A stretch of 38,228 nucleotides of DNA from Nocardioides antri. Lineage in GTDB: Bacteria > Actinomycetota > Actinomycetes > Propionibacteriales > Nocardioidaceae. Where the stretch lies: positions 1 through 38,228 of the forward strand of contig NZ_VUJW01000016.1 in NCBI RefSeq assembly GCF_008373765.1. Direction: 5' to 3'. This document shows, piece after piece, positions 8,182-16,274 of the stretch (positions are counted from its first letter, which is position 1; the number at the start of each line of letters is the position of its first letter). The position numbers and the translations under genes are program-made. Under the pieces are notes generated by a model. It did no database searches, was not told the DNA's origin, and worked only from the letters and a program-made list of their open reading frames with translations.

Positions 8182-9476
8182 GTGACCAGCGCCTGCAGCA
8201 GCCGCTCGGCCTTCCACCGGGTCTCGGCGTACTCCTCCGCCACGTCGGAGTCGACGGTGATCCCCCCGCCAGTGCCAAGCACGTAGTCCCCGCCCGCGGT
8301 CAGCAGGCTCCGAATCACGACGCCGAGGTCAGCCCGGCCGTCGCCGGAGACCCAGCCGAACGCACCGGCGTACGCACCCCGCGGCGTGGCCTCGACCGAC
8401 TCGATGATCTGCATCGTCCGCAGCTTCGGGGCGCCGGTCATCGACCCGGCCGGGAAGAGCGCACGCAGGGCCCCGACCGTGGTGACGTCGTCGCGCAGCC
8501 GGCCGCGGACCGTCGACACCAGCTGGTGGACCGACGCGTAGGACTCGACGTCCATCAGCACCGGCACCTCGACGCTGCCGACCTCGCAGACCTGGGACAG
8601 GTCGTTGCGGAGGAGGTCGACGATCATCAGGTTCTCGGCCCGGAACTTCGGGTCGGTCGCCAAGCGCTCGCGCGCCGCCTCGTCCTCGGCTGGCGTCGTA
8701 CCCCGCGCCGTCGTGCCCTTGATCGGCTTGGTCTCCAGGACCCGGTCCGCCGTCACGAGCGCGTACCGCTCCGGCGACGAGCTCAGCAGCCACCCGTCCG
8801 CCTCCGGCCGTCCCGGCACCCGGTGCTGGAGGAACCCCGCATAGGGAGCCGGGTTGAGGCTCCTCAGCCGGAGGTACGCCGCCGCCGGGTTCGTCTCGCT
8901 CTCCACCCGCAGCCGGTGCGTCAGGTTCACCTCGTACGAGTTACCCGCATGCAGGTGCTCCTGAACCGTGTCGAAGGCCCGCTCGTAGTCGAGGGGTGGT
9001 TTCGAGGCTCCTCGCTGCGCTCGTCGCACCTCAACCACCGACGGCCCGGTGGTTGAGGTGCGAGGTGCGCCAGCGCCGAGCCTCGAAACCACCTCCGGGT
9101 GCTCGAACAGGCGGATGTGGGAGGGACGCATCCAGATCGCGTCGGGGAGGTCGGGGTCGGGGCGGGCGGGGAGGTCCGGGCGGGAGGCGTAGCCGAAGTA
9201 GCCGAACCACTGGTCGGAGGCGGAGCCGGCGGCGAGCTCGGCCTCGAGTACGACGAACGGGTCGTCGCCGACCACGACCGACGAGCCGCCGACGTGGCGG
9301 GTGACCTCGCGCCGGGCGGCGTCGTAGGTCAGCGACACGTCGTCGTCGTCGAGCCAGCCGATGATCGAGCGCTGGCGCGACCACTCGCGGGCGCCGCCGC
9401 CGTCGAGCCACACGCAGCGGTGGTGCAGTGCGGCGACCTCGGCGAAGGCCTCGGCGGCGTCGGCGCGGGTGCTCAT
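8178..9476 (-). CDS. pabB: Aminodeoxychorismate synthase component I
   Basis: A 432-residue chorismate-binding enzyme that aminates chorismate to 4-amino-4-deoxychorismate for folate synthesis, using ammonia from PabA. The KPIKGTTARG motif with its lysine (PIKGT rather than TrpE's PIAGT) marks PabB; DLLRNDLSQVCE, AGSMTGAPKLR and GTGGGITVDSD complete the active site. Residues about 128-161, between the N-terminal and chorismate-binding parts, are encoded by a 99-bp double palindromic repeat (33 codons, in frame) and look like an insertion in a surface linker. The ATG overlaps the pabA stop (ATGA). The stop shares CTAG with the convergent lipoprotein gene. Confidence 0.92.
   Translation of the reverse strand: MSTRADAAEAFAEVAALHHRCVWLDGGGAREWSRQRSIIGWLDDDDVSLTYDAARREVTRHVGGSSVVVGDDPFVVLEAELAAGSASDQWFGYFGYASRPDLPARPDPDLPDAIWMRPSHIRLFEHPEVVSRLGAGAPRTSTTGPSVVEVRRAQRGASKPPLDYERAFDTVQEHLHAGNSYEVNLTHRLRVESETNPAAAYLRLRSLNPAPYAGFLQHRVPGRPEADGWLLSSSPERYALVTADRVLETKPIKGTTARGTTPAEDEAARERLATDPKFRAENLMIVDLLRNDLSQVCEVGSVEVPVLMDVESYASVHQLVSTVRGRLRDDVTTVGALRALFPAGSMTGAPKLRTMQIIESVEATPRGAYAGAFGWVSGDGRADLGVVIRSLLTAGGDYVLGTGGGITVDSDVAEEYAETRWKAERLLQALVT
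8995..9039. repeat. Palindromic repeat element B1, inside pabB
   Basis: A 45-bp copy bounded by GGTGGTT and AACCACC, in the orientation opposite to element A and to B2. It is almost identical to element A over the shared 41 bases. Together with B2 and an 8-base spacer it makes a long imperfect inverted repeat that could extrude as a cruciform or fold in mRNA. Confidence 0.85.
9048..9093. repeat. Palindromic repeat element B2, inside pabB
   Basis: A 46-bp copy in direct orientation, with GGTGGTTGAGGTGCGA at the left end and GAGCCTCGAAACCACC at the right end identical to the complement of B1; only the central dozen bases differ. B1 plus spacer plus B2 is 99 bp, a multiple of three, keeping pabB open. 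Confidence 0.85.
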
Positions 9477-10042
9477 GCACTCTCCAGGAAGTTGGTGACC
9501 ATCGCGGCGCCGTGCTCGGTCAGGATCGACTCGGGGTGGAACTGCACCCCCTCCTGGGGCAGGTCGACGTGCCGCACGCCCATGATCTCGCCTCCGGCCG
9601 TGGCGGTCACCGTGAGCACGTCGGGCATCAGCCGCGCGGCGAGCGAGTGGTACCGCACGGCGACGAAGTCCTGCGGCAGGCCGCGGAACAGGCCGGCGCC
9701 GTCGTGGCTGATCCGCGCCACCAGGCCGTGAGCAGGGACGGAACGGTCCACGACGCCGCCGTACGTCGTCACCATTCCCTGCATCCCGAGGCACACCCCG
9801 AGCACCGGACGGCGGCCGTCGATCAGCACCTCCCGGCCGACCGAGAAGTCCCGCTCCTCCGCGGGATGTCCCGGGCCGGGCGACAGCACGACGTACTCGT
9901 GCCGCAGCACCTCGCCCGGCTCGCACTCGTCGTGCTGCACGACCGTCGGCAGCACCCCCGTCACGCCGGCGACCAGGTGGACGAGGTTGTGCGTGTAGGA
10001 GTCGTGGTGGTCGACCACGACGACGTCAGGCGCGCGGCCCAT
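9473..10042 (-). CDS. pabA: Aminodeoxychorismate synthase glutamine amidotransferase subunit
   Basis: A 189-residue class I glutamine amidotransferase that hydrolyses glutamine and passes ammonia to PabB. The catalytic triad is C84 (LGVCLGMQGM), H169 and E171 (VQFHPES), and the oxyanion loop is SPGPGHP at 54-60. Its stop overlaps the pabB start and its ATG lies two bases after the stop of the PhzE-like gene, so the three genes are one translationally linked operon. It could in principle also serve another chorismate enzyme, but the coupling to pabB makes folate synthesis the main call. Confidence 0.92.
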   Translation of the reverse strand: MGRAPDVVVVDHHDSYTHNLVHLVAGVTGVLPTVVQHDECEPGEVLRHEYVVLSPGPGHPAEERDFSVGREVLIDGRRPVLGVCLGMQGMVTTYGGVVDRSVPAHGLVARISHDGAGLFRGLPQDFVAVRYHSLAARLMPDVLTVTATAGGEIMGVRHVDLPQEGVQFHPESILTEHGAAMVTNFLESA

Positions 10043-10044
10043 CC

Positions 10045-11970
10045 TCAGCCGTCGGGCAGGAGCACGGCGGAGACCAGGTCGTGGACGATGTCCCAGCCAC
10101 GCTCGGTGAGGATCGACTCGGCGTGGAACTGGACCCCGCGGTAGTGCGGGCCGGCCAGCGCGTTGACGTCGCCCGACTCCGGGTCGCACTCGACGGTGAC
10201 TCCCTCGGGGAGCGGGGTCCCCTCGCCGGCCCTGCCCACGAACGTGTTGTAGAACCCCACCCGCTCACGCCGACCGTTGGCGACGACCTCGGACTGGGTG
10301 CCCTGGAAGACGATGTCCTTGTAGCCCAGCGGGATCCCGAGCTCGTGGCACAGCGCCTGGTGGCCCAGGCACACCGCGAGGAACGGCCGCTCCTGCTCCA
10401 GCAGCGACCCGACCGCGTGCCGGAGCGCAGCCATCTTCGGGTCCTGGTCGTCGCGTGGGTCGCCAGGTCCCGGGCCGACGATGACCAGGTCGTAGCCGTC
10501 GAGGCAGCCGGGCTCGTAGTCCTCGTGGCGTACGACGGCAGAGCTCATGCCCATCACCGCGAGCAGGTGGCGCAGCATGTTCACGAACGCGTCCTCGCCG
10601 TCGAGGATCACCACGCTCTTGCCGGCCAGCCGCGGGTCCGGCGGCGTGCCGGCCTGGTCGGTCAGCCAGAAGCCGCTCAGCCGGCGGTTGCGGGAGTTGA
10701 GCGAGATCAGCACGTCCTCGTCGGCCGCGAGCGCCGCCAGGTCGACGCCGTGCTCCGGCGCGGGCGGCACCAGGCCGAAGGCGGACAGGATGCCGCCTGC
10801 CTTGGCGTGCGTCTCGGCGACCTCGTAGGCCGGGTCGGAGTCGCGGACCAGTGTCGCGCCGGCGGTCACCTTCAGCCGGCCGTCGAGGTCGACGTCGGCG
10901 GTGCGGATCACGATCGGGCTGTCGATGACCGGCAGCCCGTCCTCGTCGCGGCCGATCACGGCGAGCGCGGCGCCGTAGTAGCCCCGGCCCTCCGGCTCGT
11001 ACTGCTTGATCAGCCGGCACGCGTTCTCCACCGGCGACCCGGTCACCGTGGCGGCGTACATCGTGTCCCGCAGGATCTCGCGGACGTCCCGCCGGCTGCG
11101 ACCGGCGAGGAGGTACTCGGTGTGGATCAGGTGCGTCATCGGCTTGAGGAACGGCCCGAGCACCTGGCCGCCCTCGTGGCAGATGTCGCACATCATCTTG
11201 AGCTCCTCGTCGACGACCATGAAGAGCTCGTAGATCTCCTTCTCGTCGCGGAGGAACTCCGCCAGCCGGGTCTCGATCCGGCGGTCGTCGCCCTCGGGAG
11301 GACGCACCCGGAAGGTCCCGGAGATCGGGTTCATCCGCACGTCGCCGCCGTGGACGCTGACGTGGCGCTCGGGGCTGGCGCCGACGAGGTAGCGGTCGCC
11401 GGTGAAGAACAGGAACGTCCAGTAGGCGCCGCGCTCGCGCTCGAGGAGCCTGCGGAAGACGCTCAGCGCCTTGTCGGGTCCCCAGTCCGCGACGACCGCG
11501 CGGTAGTGGCGGCCGACGACCAGGTTGGCTCCCTCGCCCTGCCCGATCTCGTCCTTGATGATCGCGTCGACGACCTTCGCGTAGTCGGTGTCGTCGACGT
11601 CGAAGCCGCCCCGGTCGGCGAGCTCGATGTCGCCGTCGTCGATCGCGTCGACGACGTCGGCGACCGAGAACTCGTGCTCGGTCTCGACGTCCACCACGAC
11701 CAGCGGCGTGCCGTCGTCGTGCGCCTCGAAGCCGCGCTCGGCCACCTGGCGGAAGGGTACGGCGACCAGCCGGTCGCACAGCCGCCCTGGCGGCGGCGCG
11801 CCCTCCTCGAGCGGGATGTCCATGATCGAGTCGGCGACCCAGCGCCGGCCGCCGAGCAGCCCGACCGTGTCGCGGTCGCCCGCCCGGGTCGAGCGCCGGA
11901 TGATGGCCCACGCCTCGTGTCCCTGGATGGCCGTGATGGCGTCCCGGGCTGAGGTGGGGGGCTGACTCAT
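10045..11970 (-). CDS. PhzE-like fused chorismate amidotransferase (ADIC/anthranilate synthase family)
   Basis: A 641-residue fusion of a chorismate-binding domain (about 1-430) and a class I glutamine amidotransferase domain (about 440-641; FLAVCLGHQAL nucleophile, VQFHAES histidine/glutamate). The chorismate site reads MNPISGTFR, as I recall it for PhzE, where TrpE has PIAGT and PabB PIKGT; length also matches PhzE (about 640) rather than alphaproteobacterial TrpEG (about 720). PhzE makes 2-amino-2-deoxyisochorismate, the first step to phenazines and related aryl amines. No phzD, phzF or phzG lies in the window, so the end product is unknown. It heads the pabA-pabB operon. Anthranilate synthase activity is the main alternative. 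Confidence 0.8.
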   Translation of the reverse strand: MSQPPTSARDAITAIQGHEAWAIIRRSTRAGDRDTVGLLGGRRWVADSIMDIPLEEGAPPPGRLCDRLVAVPFRQVAERGFEAHDDGTPLVVVDVETEHEFSVADVVDAIDDGDIELADRGGFDVDDTDYAKVVDAIIKDEIGQGEGANLVVGRHYRAVVADWGPDKALSVFRRLLERERGAYWTFLFFTGDRYLVGASPERHVSVHGGDVRMNPISGTFRVRPPEGDDRRIETRLAEFLRDEKEIYELFMVVDEELKMMCDICHEGGQVLGPFLKPMTHLIHTEYLLAGRSRRDVREILRDTMYAATVTGSPVENACRLIKQYEPEGRGYYGAALAVIGRDEDGLPVIDSPIVIRTADVDLDGRLKVTAGATLVRDSDPAYEVAETHAKAGGILSAFGLVPPAPEHGVDLAALAADEDVLISLNSRNRRLSGFWLTDQAGTPPDPRLAGKSVVILDGEDAFVNMLRHLLAVMGMSSAVVRHEDYEPGCLDGYDLVIVGPGPGDPRDDQDPKMAALRHAVGSLLEQERPFLAVCLGHQALCHELGIPLGYKDIVFQGTQSEVVANGRRERVGFYNTFVGRAGEGTPLPEGVTVECDPESGDVNALAGPHYRGVQFHAESILTERGWDIVHDLVSAVLLPDG

Positions 11971-11976
11971 GGGTGA

Positions 11977-11982
11977 AGCCTA
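11977..11982 (-). promoter_or_regulatory. -10 element of a probable leaderless promoter
   Basis: On the minus strand TAGGCT lies six bases before the ATG at 11970, the spacing expected if transcription starts at the A of ATG. No Shine-Dalgarno precedes this gene. The -35 region is not recognisable. Confidence 0.4.
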
Positions 11983-12020
11983 AGCGGCTCAGGCCGTGCC
12001 CCCGTGGGTACCTCGCAGCC

Positions 12021-13142
12021 GTGGAACCACGGACGATCGGTGTCGAGGAAGAGCTGCTGCTCGTCGATCCTGCGACCGGCAAGGTCTCGCCGCGGTCCCA
12101 ACGCGTGCTCAAACGGCCCACCGGCCATCCGGTCAGCTCGGAGGAGGACCTCGACAAGGAGCTGTTCCGCCACCAGCTCGAGACCCGGACCCCTCCTGCC
12201 GCGGACCTCGGCGAGCTGCGCGCGCACCTGGTGCGGCAGCGCCGCGCCGCCGGTGAGGCCGCGGAACGCGCCGACGTCGTCACGGTGGCGGCGGGGACGA
12301 GCCCGATGGCGAGCGGTGACCCTCAGGTGACCCGCGACGACCGGTATCTCGCCATGCTCGCGAGGTACGGCGAGGTCGCCCGCACCGGCGGGATCTGCGG
12401 CATGCACGTGCACGTGCACGTCGACTCCGACGAGCAGGGGGTCGCCGTGATCGACGCCCTGGCGCCGTGGCTCCCGGTGGTGCTGGCCATCAGCGGGAAC
12501 TCGCCGTACGCCCAGAGCAGGGACACGCACTACGAGTCCTGGCGCTCGCTGCTGTGGGCGCAGTGGCCGACCGCCGGCCCGACGGCGCCGTTCGGCTCGC
12601 TCGCGGGCTACCGCGAGGTGAGTGACCAGATGATCGCGTCGGGGGCCGCCCACGACCGCGGCATGCTCTACTTCGACGCGCGGCTGTCGGTGGACAACCC
12701 TACGGTGGAGGTGCGGGTGGCGGACGTGTGCGCCGACCCCGACGACGCCGTGCTGATCGCCGCACTGGTGCGGGCCCTGGTGATGGCGATCGCGGACACG
12801 GATGCAGACGTCGCGCGCAGGCCGGCCTGGCGGGTGGAGCTGCTGCAGGCGGCGAAGTGGCGTGCCGCCCGGTTCGGGCTGTCCGACCGGCTCCTGAACC
12901 CGACGACCATCGAGCTCACCCACGCGCGCGACGTGCTGGGGCTGCTCATCGAGACCGTGCGCGAGCCGCTCGAGGCGTGCGGTGACATGGCGTTCGTCAA
13001 GGAGGCGCTGGAGCGGGTGCTCGCGGGCGGAGGGGCGAGCCGCCAGCGGGCGGCGTACGAGCGCAGCGGCGGCAGCATCGCCGCCGTGGTCGACGACCTC
13101 GCAGTGCGCACCAACGCCTGCTGGCGGACGACAGGCTGGTAG
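12021..13142 (+). CDS. Glutamate-cysteine ligase-like carboxylate-amine ligase (YbdK family)
   Basis: A 373-residue ATP-dependent carboxylate-amine ligase of the GCS2/YbdK family. Typical features are the start TIGVEEELLLVD, AGTSPMASGDPQ, GICGMHVHVHVDSDEQ (metal and nucleotide residues), RDTHYESWRSLLWAQWPTAGPTAPF and VEVRVADVCADPDDA. The frame is open to a GTG at 11973, but the GTG at 12021 puts the conserved GVEEE motif seven residues in, as usual for the family. Substrate is uncertain: members have weak gamma-glutamylcysteine synthetase activity. It diverges from the PhzE-like gene with a 50-base gap. Confidence 0.85.
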   Translation: MEPRTIGVEEELLLVDPATGKVSPRSQRVLKRPTGHPVSSEEDLDKELFRHQLETRTPPAADLGELRAHLVRQRRAAGEAAERADVVTVAAGTSPMASGDPQVTRDDRYLAMLARYGEVARTGGICGMHVHVHVDSDEQGVAVIDALAPWLPVVLAISGNSPYAQSRDTHYESWRSLLWAQWPTAGPTAPFGSLAGYREVSDQMIASGAAHDRGMLYFDARLSVDNPTVEVRVADVCADPDDAVLIAALVRALVMAIADTDADVARRPAWRVELLQAAKWRAARFGLSDRLLNPTTIELTHARDVLGLLIETVREPLEACGDMAFVKEALERVLAGGGASRQRAAYERSGGSIAAVVDDLAVRTNACWRTTGW

Positions 13143-13149
13143 GACGACG

Positions 13150-13173
13150 ACATCGACCAGAACATCGACCAGA
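13150..13173 (+). repeat. Two tandem 12-bp repeats
   Basis: ACATCGACCAGA occurs twice in succession between the ligase stop and the next gene, with a third partial copy (ACCTGG) following. It may be a small slippage duplication in the 5' untranslated region; no function is evident. Confidence 0.6.
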
Positions 13174-13187
13174 ACCTGGAAGGGATC

Positions 13188-13616
13188 ATGGGACCCAGCG
13201 AGGACCACACCCGGCCGGACGGCACCGACGACCTCACCGTCGAGGCGCTCGGCAACATCTCCGAAGCGCTGGAGGCGGTGGAGATCGCCCGCGGCCACCT
13301 CTACACGTTCCACCGGCTGTCCGGCACCGCCGACTTCACCCTCGGCAAGGGCGTCCGGCAGCTGCGCGAAGCGGGCCACAGCGACCTGGCCGACCGCTTC
13401 GAGCGCGAGCTGGTCGGCCGCAACGTGCTGGAGGGACGGTGGACGTTCCAGATCGTCGAGGAGTACGACGACGGCTACTACACGCTCTTCAAGTCGCTCG
13501 AGAAGATCGCGCGCGACGCCCTCGTCGAAGGCCGGCGCCACCTCTACGAGGCGGAGCTGAAGGAGGGCCGGCGGACCCACGGCCGCGACGGGCACGAGGC
13601 GAGGCCCGGGTCCTAG
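13188..13616 (+). CDS. Conserved actinobacterial protein of unknown function
   Basis: A 142-residue soluble protein, mostly helical, with a charged N-terminus and a basic C-terminal tail. The central part (ARGHLYTFHRLSGTADFTLGKGVRQLREAG and RFERELVGRNVLEGRWTFQIVEEYDDGYY) looks like a well-conserved actinobacterial family, but I do not know its function. GGAAGGG sits about four to ten bases before the ATG at 13188. The gene is 45 bases after the YbdK-type ligase on the same strand, so they probably share a transcript. Its TAG stop shares CTAG with the convergent CHAT gene. Confidence 0.75.
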   Translation: MGPSEDHTRPDGTDDLTVEALGNISEALEAVEIARGHLYTFHRLSGTADFTLGKGVRQLREAGHSDLADRFERELVGRNVLEGRWTFQIVEEYDDGYYTLFKSLEKIARDALVEGRRHLYEAELKEGRRTHGRDGHEARPGS

Positions 13617-16150
13617 ACACCGAGAGCGACGAACGCTGCGGCGGTGCCGGTGGCGACGGGGTCGTCGGCCGCGGCGCGCCGGACGTCCCGCAGCGCGGTG
13701 GCCGGGTCCCTGCCCTGACCGAGCGCGTCGTGAAGCCCGACCATCAGGTCCGCGGTGGCGGCGTCGTTGACCTCGGCGACGCTGCTGACCAGGCCCGCGG
13801 TGCCGATCGAGAACAGCGCGGCCGCGAGGCCGAGCAGCTCCTGGGCGCCGACGGGAGCGAGCACGCCGGACTCGCAAGCGGAGAGCACCATCCGGTACGG
13901 CGCGCGCCGCAGCCGCTCCAGGTCGTGCACCGTGAGCGGGCCGTCGGCGAGGTCGAGCGACGAGAAGAGCGGGCTGTCGGCCCGGAACCTGCCGTGGGTG
14001 GCGAGGTGGGCGAGGTCGGCCCCGTCGAGCTGCTCGAGGACGGCGGCGAGCGTGGCGCCGGCACCGTCGAGGAGAACCGCGTCCGGGTGGCGCTCGGCCA
14101 GGACCGGCACCTCCGCTCCGCCCGACTCCAGGCCGGGTCCGGCCACGAGGAGGGTACGGCGCCGGCGCGGTCGTCGTACCGACTTGGCGCGGAGCCACTG
14201 CCCTGCCGACGGGACGACCCCGAACGGCCGGTCCTGGAGAGTCGGGAGCAGCGACCAGGCCAGGCCGTGCAAGCGTGCTGTCGGTGCGAGCGTGACCGGG
14301 CCGTCGGGGATGAGGCGCGCGGCGTCGCCGAGGATCGCCTCCTGCAGGCGGCGGCCGAGGTCGGCGGTGCTGGCGGGACGGCCGCGGGACGCTCGCCGGA
14401 GGAGCATCCCGGCGGGGCCGAGCAGGTCGGCCACCTCGGCGGTGGTGCCGGCGACCTTGCGCCGGACCCTGCCGTCGTGGACGACCAGCACGTGCAGCAC
14501 CCCGTCGACGTCGACCAGCTCGACCAGGCACCCCTCGCCGACACCTGCGACGATCTCCTCGGCCGACGCCGGCCGCTGCGGGTCGGAATCGGCCGCCGCC
14601 TGGGTGTGGTGCTCGGTGCGCACGGCTCTTTCGAGGCGGAGCCGCTCCTTCTCCAGCTCCTCCGTCGGCTCCCCCGCCTGCCGCGCCTCGGCCAGACGGC
14701 GTCCGTTGTCGCGAAGCGCGGCGAGCGAGGCGGGGATGGTGGCCGCGTCACTCGTGGCCGGCGGCTGCGCGAGGGCGGTGGCCCTGGTCCGCTCGCTCCA
14801 CCGGAGGAGCGTCCGCGGGTCGTGGGCCGCATGCCGGAGCGCGACCTCCGTCAGTTCCTTGCCGTGGGTCGTCGCGAGCGCCCTGAGCTCCGAGCTCCCC
14901 ATCAGCCGCCGGTGCTCGTCGATGGCGTCGAGACCGGCCGTGCACGCGCGAAGCAGGCCGCCCCGGTCGTGGCGGTCCTCGCACTCCAGCGCTCCCGCCA
15001 GCCATGCGCTCGCCCGCACCACGCCGTTCGCGCGATCGCGATATGCCAGTGCCCGCCCCAACAGCTGCCGGCGATTCTCGGCGGCCGCGACTCGTCCCGC
15101 GAGCACGAGTGCGACAGGGGCCTCGTCAGCGCGTTCGTCATCGAGGGATCGCGCAACAGCTGCCGCTCCCCTCCCGAGTCCCGAGCGGTCATCGAGGGCA
15201 TACCTGGCTTGGATGCCGACGAGCTGTGCCCGAAGGCGGTACCACCGGCGCTGCTGACGGCGCAGGGACACGGTCGCGTCCTCGGCGACAGCGCGCGCAC
15301 GCTCTGCATCGCCAGCAGCCAGAAGTGCCGCCGCCCGGAGCAGGTCGAACTCCGCCTGCTCCAGCACCGGCAGCCTCTCTCGATCGACGGTGGTCTCCAG
15401 GAGCGCGGCGGCCTCCTCCGCTAGTCCGACTGCCAGATACGCCGTGGCGTGGCCCACGACGGCGACGAACCTCATGGGCTGCTCGACCTTGCGGTAGCCG
15501 TCTGCGACATCTGCGTAGCGGGAGAGCCCGCTGACGAGGTCGCCCCGTGCGATCGCGATCTCGGCCAGGTTCTCAAGCGCGGTCAACCACTCCAACGTGC
15601 TGCCGAGCGCTGTGAAGATCTCTGCCGCCCTGCGTGCCTCGACCTCCGCCGCGTCGAGCCGACCCAGTCGGAGCTCGAGGTGGCTGAGCCAGGTCCTCGT
15701 CCGTGCCTCCCAGTGCTGGTTCTTCAGATCGACGACATCCTCGAGCGCTGCGCGCATCTCCGGAACGGCATCGTCGTGCCGGCCGAGCAACGCGAGCACC
15801 CCGGCCTTGCGCATTCTGATCGTCGCCCCAACCTCACCCCCTGCGCCGTCGAGGGCCTTGTCGAGCGCTTTGAGCGCAGCCCGGGTCCGTCCTGCGTAGG
15901 CCAAGGTCCCGCCGTAGGTCGCACGGATGTCTCGCTCCCGGTCCGCGGAGCCGGATGCGCGAGCGGCCCGGATTCCTCGTCGAAGCTCGGCGATCGCCTC
16001 CTCCGTCCGCCCCTTCTCCCGAAGGGCGATACCGAGACACTGGTGGGCGTACGACCGGGTGAGGTCGTCAGGACCGCCGGCCAGGATGATCTCCGCCTCG
16101 CGACGCCCGCGATCAGGATCTTCGATCGCCAGGTCCAACAGATCCTGCAT
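13613..16150 (-). CDS. TPR-CHAT caspase-like protease
   Basis: An 845-residue protein. Residues about 1-400 are tandem tetratricopeptide-like helical repeats (for example SYAHQCLGIALREKGRTEEAI and TWLSHLELRLGRLDAAEVEARR). A charged helical linker (about 480-530) leads to a C-terminal CHAT domain. The predicted catalytic dyad is H719 in LATHGRF and C759 in VLSACESG, both intact, with the following AGLVSSVAEVND strand typical of the fold. No signal peptide or membrane span, so cytosolic. CHAT proteins are clan CD proteases used in bacterial conflict and regulated-death systems; the TPRs probably sense a ligand or bind a partner. It diverges from an S8 protease. The N-terminal half is less GC-biased than neighbouring genes. 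The start has only a weak GAGG. Confidence 0.9.
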   Translation of the reverse strand: MQDLLDLAIEDPDRGRREAEIILAGGPDDLTRSYAHQCLGIALREKGRTEEAIAELRRGIRAARASGSADRERDIRATYGGTLAYAGRTRAALKALDKALDGAGGEVGATIRMRKAGVLALLGRHDDAVPEMRAALEDVVDLKNQHWEARTRTWLSHLELRLGRLDAAEVEARRAAEIFTALGSTLEWLTALENLAEIAIARGDLVSGLSRYADVADGYRKVEQPMRFVAVVGHATAYLAVGLAEEAAALLETTVDRERLPVLEQAEFDLLRAAALLAAGDAERARAVAEDATVSLRRQQRRWYRLRAQLVGIQARYALDDRSGLGRGAAAVARSLDDERADEAPVALVLAGRVAAAENRRQLLGRALAYRDRANGVVRASAWLAGALECEDRHDRGGLLRACTAGLDAIDEHRRLMGSSELRALATTHGKELTEVALRHAAHDPRTLLRWSERTRATALAQPPATSDAATIPASLAALRDNGRRLAEARQAGEPTEELEKERLRLERAVRTEHHTQAAADSDPQRPASAEEIVAGVGEGCLVELVDVDGVLHVLVVHDGRVRRKVAGTTAEVADLLGPAGMLLRRASRGRPASTADLGRRLQEAILGDAARLIPDGPVTLAPTARLHGLAWSLLPTLQDRPFGVVPSAGQWLRAKSVRRPRRRRTLLVAGPGLESGGAEVPVLAERHPDAVLLDGAGATLAAVLEQLDGADLAHLATHGRFRADSPLFSSLDLADGPLTVHDLERLRRAPYRMVLSACESGVLAPVGAQELLGLAAALFSIGTAGLVSSVAEVNDAATADLMVGLHDALGQGRDPATALRDVRRAAADDPVATGTAAAFVALGV

Positions 16151-16274
16151 CGCCGCCTCGAGGGTTCTCGGGGTTTCCCCTGTTTACGGGCGTCTTCGGG
16201 CAGGACTACGTTAGCGCCGCTCGGGAGACTCGGCCCGCGCATGATCCCCCACCCTGCTCTCGTCGAGGTGCACC

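Noticed and set aside
10081-11952. Long plus-strand frame opposite the PhzE-like gene
   Set aside because: The minus-strand protein has complete catalytic motifs; this frame has none and no ribosome binding site.
10045-11970. Housekeeping TrpE-TrpG fusion
   Set aside because: The NPISGT motif, about 640-residue length and linkage to pabA-pabB fit PhzE-type enzymes better, though anthranilate synthesis is not excluded.
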